From positions 1 to 19,256 of the forward strand of contig CAJXPN010000005.1 of assembly GCA_913058025.1 (NCBI GenBank): DNA of 19,256 nt. Direction: 5' to 3'. The stretch comes from an uncultured Myxococcales bacterium (GTDB taxonomy: Bacteria > Myxococcota_A > Bradymonadia > Bradymonadales > Bradymonadaceae). The notes beneath the pieces are model-generated. The model saw only the letters and a list, made by a program, of their open reading frames with translations. It was not told the origin of the DNA and did not search any database. Shown here piece by piece: positions 15,715-19,256 of this stretch; within the stretch, counting starts at the first letter, position 1, and every line of letters starts with the position of its first letter. The position numbers and the translations under genes are program-made.

Positions 15715-15934
15715 GCAGCCAGCGTCATGAGAGGATCGGCTCAGAGCCGCGAGTCCATGGCGTCGGGGAGCGTCGAACAACCCATCTGACCCGCCGCGCG
15801 GGCGCGAGCCGGACCCTCCGAGGAGGAGACGGCGTGCCCGTCAAGATACGCAGCGAGGAGCACGACAGAGGGCTCTGGCACGCGAACTCCGACGCGCCGT
15901 CCATATGGACGAGCGCTGGGCCGCCCGCAGTAAA

Positions 15935-15940
15935 AAGGGA
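15935..15940 (+). promoter_or_regulatory. Ribosome binding site fixing the ribonuclease G start
   Basis: AAGGGA is seven bases before the ATG at 15948. It favours this start over the GTG at 15834, which would add 38 residues without family resemblance. Confidence 0.7.
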
Positions 15941-15947
15941 CGAGCCC

Positions 15948-17546
15948 ATGTCCGACATTCTGGTCGTCAACTCAACGAGCGCCGAGACGCGCGTCGCGTT
16001 GTGTGAAGACGGCATCCTGAGCGAGCTCTACATCGAACGTAACCGCGACCGCGGCGTCGTCGGTAACGTCTACAAGGGGAAGGTGCTCCGCGTCCTCCCG
16101 GGCATGCAGGCCGCCTTCGTCGACATCGCGCAGGAGAAGGCCGGCTTCCTGCACGTCTCCGACTTCTACGACTTCGAGCAGGACGTCGCCGCGCTCGACG
16201 ACGACGAGACGGACGAGTGGCCCCCCCCCTCGCGCTCGATCAAGTCGAACTCCAAGCGCAAGCGCGTCGACATCCAGGACGTGCTCAAGGCGGGCCAGGA
16301 GATCGTGGTCCAGGTGGCCAAGGGGCCCATGGGCACCAAGGGCGCTCGCCTGACCGGGCACGTCTCCATCCCCGGGCGCTACGTCGTCTTCATGCCGACG
16401 GTCTCCCACATCGGGATCTCGAAGCGGATCGACACCGAGCGCGAGCGGCGCCGCCTGCGCCGCATCGTCGAGTCCGTGCGGCCCGAGGGCGCCGGCTTCA
16501 TCGTGCGCACGGTCAGTCAGGGCGTCGACGAGGACAAGCTCAAGCGTGACATCGAGCTGCTCGTGGCGCTGTGGGGCGACATGCTCGAGAAGTTCAACAG
16601 GGTCAAGCCCCCCTACCTGCTCTACGAAGAGCCCGACCTGATGCTGCGCGCCACGCGCGACCTCTTCACGACCGACCTCGAGAAGCTCGTCATCGACGAC
16701 AAGCGCGCCTACGATCGCGTCCAGTCGTTTACCCAGCGCTTCATGCCCGGCTTCACCAGCGACGTCGAGCTCTACGACTCCAAGGAGCCGATCTTCGACG
16801 CGTACGGCATCGAGATCGAGATCAACCGCGCGCTCCAGCGCTCCGTGGACCTCCCCAGCGGCGGCCACCTCGTCATCGACAAGACCGAGGCGCTCACCGC
16901 CGTGGACGTGAACACGGGCCGCTTCGTGGGCAAGACGTCGAGTCATGAAGAGACCATCTTCAAGACCAACCTCGAGGCCGCCGAGGAGATCGTCTACCAG
17001 CTCAGGCTGCGTAACATCGGCGGCATCATCATCATCGACTTCATCGACATGGAGCAGTCGAAGAACCGCGAGAAGGTCTACCGGACGCTCGAGGCCGCGC
17101 TGCGTCGAGACAAGGTCACCACGAACGCGCTCAACATCTCCGAGTTCGGCCTCGTCGAGATGACCCGCAAGCGCGTGCGAGAGTCCCTGAGCCAGTACCT
17201 CACCGAGGAGTGCGCCTACTGCGAGGGCCGCGGGATCGTCAAGACCAAGGAGACCGTGGCCTACGAGGTCCTGCGCTCCATCAAGCGTGACGCGGTCATC
17301 CCTGGCCGCGACATGTACGTCTACGCCCACGACTCGGTCATCGACTTCCTGCGCTTCAGCGAGAAGCAGGCGCTCAAGGACGTCGAGCAGGAGTTCTCCA
17401 AGAAGATCCACACCTACGGTGACGACGACCGCCACATCGAGGAGTTCATCGTCTCCCACAAGCCCAAGGCGCGTGCCGAGACCGAGTCTGGCAGCGCCGC
17501 CAGCGCGGTCGCCAAGGCCGCGAGTAAGAGGCGCGCGTCGCGGTGA
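15948..17546 (+). CDS. rng: Ribonuclease G (RNase E/G family)
   Basis: This endoribonuclease acts in 16S rRNA 5'-end maturation and mRNA turnover, cutting AU-rich single-stranded RNA with a preference for 5'-monophosphate ends. The 532-aa order is: MSDILVVNSTSAETRVAL start; S1-like RNA-binding segment with VVGNVYKGKVLRVLPGMQAAFVDI (37-60); 5'-sensor region; catalytic domain with ALTAVDVNTGRFVGK (Asp320) and IIIDFIDM (Asp364, Asp367), the Mg2+ ligands; and the Zn-link pair CAYC (Cys422, Cys425). It lacks the long disordered degradosome tail of RNase E, hence RNase G. A charged insert (about residues 79-107, DDDETDEWPPPSRS then basic KSNSKRKR) lies inside the S1 segment. The short C-terminal tail is Ala/Lys/Arg-rich. 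The stop overlaps the PilZ gene start (GTGA). A long leader precedes the gene. Confidence 0.93.
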   Translation: MSDILVVNSTSAETRVALCEDGILSELYIERNRDRGVVGNVYKGKVLRVLPGMQAAFVDIAQEKAGFLHVSDFYDFEQDVAALDDDETDEWPPPSRSIKSNSKRKRVDIQDVLKAGQEIVVQVAKGPMGTKGARLTGHVSIPGRYVVFMPTVSHIGISKRIDTERERRRLRRIVESVRPEGAGFIVRTVSQGVDEDKLKRDIELLVALWGDMLEKFNRVKPPYLLYEEPDLMLRATRDLFTTDLEKLVIDDKRAYDRVQSFTQRFMPGFTSDVELYDSKEPIFDAYGIEIEINRALQRSVDLPSGGHLVIDKTEALTAVDVNTGRFVGKTSSHEETIFKTNLEAAEEIVYQLRLRNIGGIIIIDFIDMEQSKNREKVYRTLEAALRRDKVTTNALNISEFGLVEMTRKRVRESLSQYLTEECAYCEGRGIVKTKETVAYEVLRSIKRDAVIPGRDMYVYAHDSVIDFLRFSEKQALKDVEQEFSKKIHTYGDDDRHIEEFIVSHKPKARAETESGSAASAVAKAASKRRASR

Positions 17547-17893
17547 AGCACCACGAGCATGAAGACGGTAACGCCCACCTGCGCCAACACAGCCGCGTGG
17601 ACGTGAACCAGGAGTTCGCCGCGATCGACGAGTACATCGCCGAGTACGTGTCGAACATCTCTCAGGGGGGCGTCTTCATCCGCTCGAAGAACCCGCTGCC
17701 CGTGGGCACCAAGGTCGAGCTCAAGTTCTCGGTGATCCTAGACGACGTCGAGACCGTGGAGGGCGAGGGCGAGGTCGTTCGCGTGGACCGCGACGGCCCC
17801 GAGGCGGGCATGGGTGTGGCGTTCACTCGGCTGACCGCGTCGAGCAAGCGCCTCATCGACCAGATCCTCGAGCGGCACGCGGCGGACGGCTGA
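17543..17893 (+). CDS. PilZ domain protein (probable c-di-GMP receptor)
   Basis: The GTG start overlaps the ribonuclease G stop (GTGA), with AAGAGG at 17526-17531 upstream. The 116-aa protein is a single domain. It has the c-di-GMP-binding RxxxR (Arg14-Gln-His-Ser-Arg18) and NxSxxG (Asn38, Ser40, Gly43 in NISQGGVFI). Then come VGTKVELKFSVIL, GEGEVVRVD and GMGVAFTRLTASSKRLIDQIL, a typical PilZ barrel plus terminal helix. This short single-domain layout is common in deltaproteobacteria. It probably binds c-di-GMP and acts through a partner protein in motility, surface or stress control. Cotranscription with rng would link it to RNA turnover only by expression. Confidence 0.88.
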   Translation: MKHHEHEDGNAHLRQHSRVDVNQEFAAIDEYIAEYVSNISQGGVFIRSKNPLPVGTKVELKFSVILDDVETVEGEGEVVRVDRDGPEAGMGVAFTRLTASSKRLIDQILERHAADG

Positions 17894-17908
17894 ACCGCCA
17901 GGTTCAGC
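17889..17908. terminator. Hairpin containing both convergent stop codons
   Basis: GCTGAACC and GGTTCAGC are perfect 8-bp arms around the loop GCCA. The PilZ stop (17891-17893) lies in the left arm and the BRCT gene stop (17904-17906) in the right. It is likely a compact bidirectional terminator, though no T run is evident on either strand. Confidence 0.5.
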
Positions 17909-18893
17909 GGTTGCCGATCGCCTGGAACACGACCTTGGGTCGCTCGTCGAAGGCGCTCATCCGCTCGATCTCCGAGATGACACGCCTCCCGTCCCCATCC
18001 CCCATGCTGCCGTAGTGGTCCTCGTCCTGGTAACGCATCAGGCACCCGTGGAACACGATCGTGTGCACCTTGCGCAGCGCGGTCTTGTTCCTGGGGAGGT
18101 GTTTGAGCAAGGCCTCTCGGAAGTCGTAGAGCCAGATCTCGCGTAGCTCGAGCCCTTCGTAAGCGTCGAGCTCGCCCAGGATCTCTCCAGGGTCGAAGGC
18201 GCGGCGCCCGAAGTTCAGGAAGTGGATCCCTTCGAGGTGTGGGTTCCCGAGCAGCGCCCTCAGCTTCCGCGCCGTCAGGCGTTGGTGGTCGAGGTTGAGC
18301 GCGCGGACCAGCGCGTGCTTGGGGTGGTACTCGCCGGCTGCCATCTCGAGGATCCAGGCAGGGGGCGCGACGAAGAGCTCCTGGCCGGGGTTGCCTTGCT
18401 CCCACTTGGAGTTCACGCCATTCATCAGCCTGTGCTTGGCGTTCCTGGGCGCCCACGTCTGGTTGGCGTCGACCGCGCGCATGAAGGCGCTGCGGACGTA
18501 CTCGAGAACGGGTTGGATTTGTTCGACGTCGCACTGGTCGAGGATGCTCGCGCACATGAGCCAGCGGTCGGAGTCGGAGAGGTGCGGACGGGCGAGGAGG
18601 CTGCGTAGCTCCCCGATGATCTGAGAGATGTCTGAGCTCTTGAGCTCGACGACGCCCTCGTGGTCGAGAGCCTCGAGCGCCTCGTCCTGTGTGATGACGC
18701 GGGTTCCTCTGTCGCGCGCCAGCTCGAGCTTCTTCTTGCCGCCGGTACCGGCGATGACGAAGTCCGCCTGGACCAGCGTCGTCGATGCGCAACCGAGCTC
18801 TTCGAGGCGCGCGACGTTCTCGTCCTTGCGGATCGTGGAGACGCGCCCGACGCAGTGGTAGCTCTTGTTCTTGATCGTGAACGTCGTCGACAT
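17904..18893 (-). CDS. BRCT-domain protein with LRR-like C-terminal region
   Basis: The start ATG (18891-18893) is preceded by AGGAGA at 18901-18906. The 329-aa protein opens with a BRCT-like domain (residues ~9-77). It runs KSYHCVGRVST, then a helix with EELGCASTTLVQ, then ADFVIAGTGGKKKLELARDRGTRVITQDEALEAL, close to the pattern in NAD+-dependent DNA ligase (vVaG..aGsKl.kA..lg..ii.e.ef). A helical middle (80-160) follows. The region 180-270 holds short leucine-rich units such as LRALLGNPHLEGIHFLNFG and LDAYEGLELREIWLYDF, resembling degenerate LRRs. No ligase, nuclease or kinase catalytic motif was seen. BRCT domains bind phosphoproteins or DNA ends, so a scaffold or damage-related role is possible. 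The function is not known. Confidence 0.75.
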   Translation of the reverse strand: MSTTFTIKNKSYHCVGRVSTIRKDENVARLEELGCASTTLVQADFVIAGTGGKKKLELARDRGTRVITQDEALEALDHEGVVELKSSDISQIIGELRSLLARPHLSDSDRWLMCASILDQCDVEQIQPVLEYVRSAFMRAVDANQTWAPRNAKHRLMNGVNSKWEQGNPGQELFVAPPAWILEMAAGEYHPKHALVRALNLDHQRLTARKLRALLGNPHLEGIHFLNFGRRAFDPGEILGELDAYEGLELREIWLYDFREALLKHLPRNKTALRKVHTIVFHGCLMRYQDEDHYGSMGDGDGRRVISEIERMSAFDERPKVVFQAIGNR

Positions 18894-19004
18894 GGTGTGC
18901 TCTCCTCGGGGGCGAGACCCATGACGATGGTGTGTCCCATCCCTCGTGACTGGTGTCCAGGGCGCGAGAGTCGGCGTCCTGGGCCGTGGTGTGGCGTCTG
19001 GGGG

Positions 19005-19208
19005 TCAGTCGTCCTTCTTGCCCTTGAGCTCTTCCTGAGCCTTGCGGACCATGTCCATGGGGTCCTCGCCAGACTGCATCATCTGGTAGAAGGCCTTCAT
19101 CTGCGACTCGAGCATCTCGGGTGTCATCTCGTCGAGGTTGGCCTGCTTGAGCATCTCGGGGTCCACGCCGCCCATGTTCTTGAGCATGGAGGGTGGCATG
19201 TTCTTGAG
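19005..19208 (-). CDS. C-terminal fragment of a Met-rich hypothetical protein
   Basis: This is a partial gene whose 5' end is lost at the true contig end (19208). The visible 67 residues are helical and amphipathic, with 11 methionines and alternating Pro/Asp caps (DPEML, TPEMLESQM, EDPMDMVRKAQEELKGKKDD). The spacing vaguely recalls STI1-type helical repeats or other Met-rich peptide-binding helices, but no family is claimed. The frame continues into adapter sequence, so any predicted protein starting MYKRQ is an artefact. It lies 111 bases upstream of the BRCT gene on the same strand and may share its transcript. Confidence 0.65.
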   Translation of the reverse strand, partial: LKNMPPSMLKNMGGVDPEMLKQANLDEMTPEMLESQMKAFYQMMQSGEDPMDMVRKAQEELKGKKDD

Positions 19209-19256
19209 CTGTCTCTTATACACATCTCCGAGCCCACGAGACAGGCAGAAATCTCG
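19209..19256. other. Illumina Nextera adapter plus i7 index (contamination)
   Basis: CTGTCTCTTATACACATCT (19209-19227) is the Tn5 mosaic-end sequence. CCGAGCCCACGAGAC (19228-19242) is the Nextera read-2 adapter. AGGCAGAA (19243-19250) matches index N703, and ATCTCG (19251-19256) starts the P7 arm. These 48 bases are library sequence, not genome. Confidence 0.98.

Noticed and set aside
15727..15789. 20-codon open frame in the ribonuclease G leader (MRGSAQSRE...)
   Set aside because: No ribosome binding site and no recognisable peptide; such short frames are expected by chance.
15876..15882. TGGCACG as a sigma-54 -24 element upstream of ribonuclease G
   Set aside because: No GC at the required ten-base spacing; the -12 half is absent.
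15834..15947. Upstream in-frame GTG extending ribonuclease G by 38 residues
   Set aside because: The family begins near MSDILVVN and AAGGGA is well placed for the ATG at 15948.
19209..19223. GTG start and MYKRQ residues for the last minus-strand gene
   Set aside because: These codons lie entirely in Nextera adapter sequence.

Overview
The window is a high-GC bacterial chromosomal contig end with dense genes, C/G-rich third codon positions and frequent ATGA/GTGA stop-start overlaps. An Asp-rich surface lipoprotein, a sigma-54-type promoter, a PilZ protein and large Tad-type pseudopilin operons suggest Myxococcota or a related deltaproteobacterial lineage (possibly Bradymonadia-like). This placement is inferred from gene style; no rRNA or other phylogenetic marker is present.

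Layout. (1) 1-894: 3' part of an NAD(P)/FAD-type oxidoreductase. (2) 988-2307: lipoprotein with a period-4 aspartate stalk and a beta-rich domain. (3) 2359-2790 (minus): small RbfA-like protein, convergent with the lipoprotein gene across a putative shared terminator. (4) 3159-4463: pyrimidine-nucleoside/thymidine phosphorylase. (5) 4464-4716: regulatory region with a 33-bp perfect palindrome, a second operator-like site one multiple of the helical repeat away, and a sigma-54 -24/-12 promoter. (6) 4717-9936: five-gene Tad cassette: Flp-like pilin, TadE-like protein with a two-helix N-terminal extension, large TadG-like protein, second TadE-like pseudopilin, and an anchored CxxC protein of no recognised family. 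It ends at an intrinsic terminator. (7) 10066-15387: a diverged second copy of the same five genes in the same order, with a different upstream region and its own strong terminator. (8) 15388-15947: long non-coding leader with a candidate extended -10 promoter. (9) 15948-17893: ribonuclease G (E/G family) overlapping a PilZ domain gene. (10) 17904-18893 (minus): BRCT-domain protein, convergent with the PilZ gene across a hairpin that contains both stop codons. (11) 19005-19208 (minus): C-terminal fragment of a Met-rich protein. (12) 19209-19256: Illumina Nextera adapter and index, not genome.

The most interesting system is the pair of paralogous pseudopilin cassettes. Each encodes a full set of candidate pilus or surface-fibre subunits plus a dedicated accessory protein. 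None of the usual Tad machinery (CpaF/TadA ATPase, TadB/TadC, RcpA/CpaC secretin, TadV peptidase) lies in the window, so it would have to be supplied from elsewhere. The two copies appear separately transcribed and differently regulated, which would fit alternative fibres using one export machine. That functional reading is inference; gene order, the paralogy and the prepilin-type motifs are seen directly.
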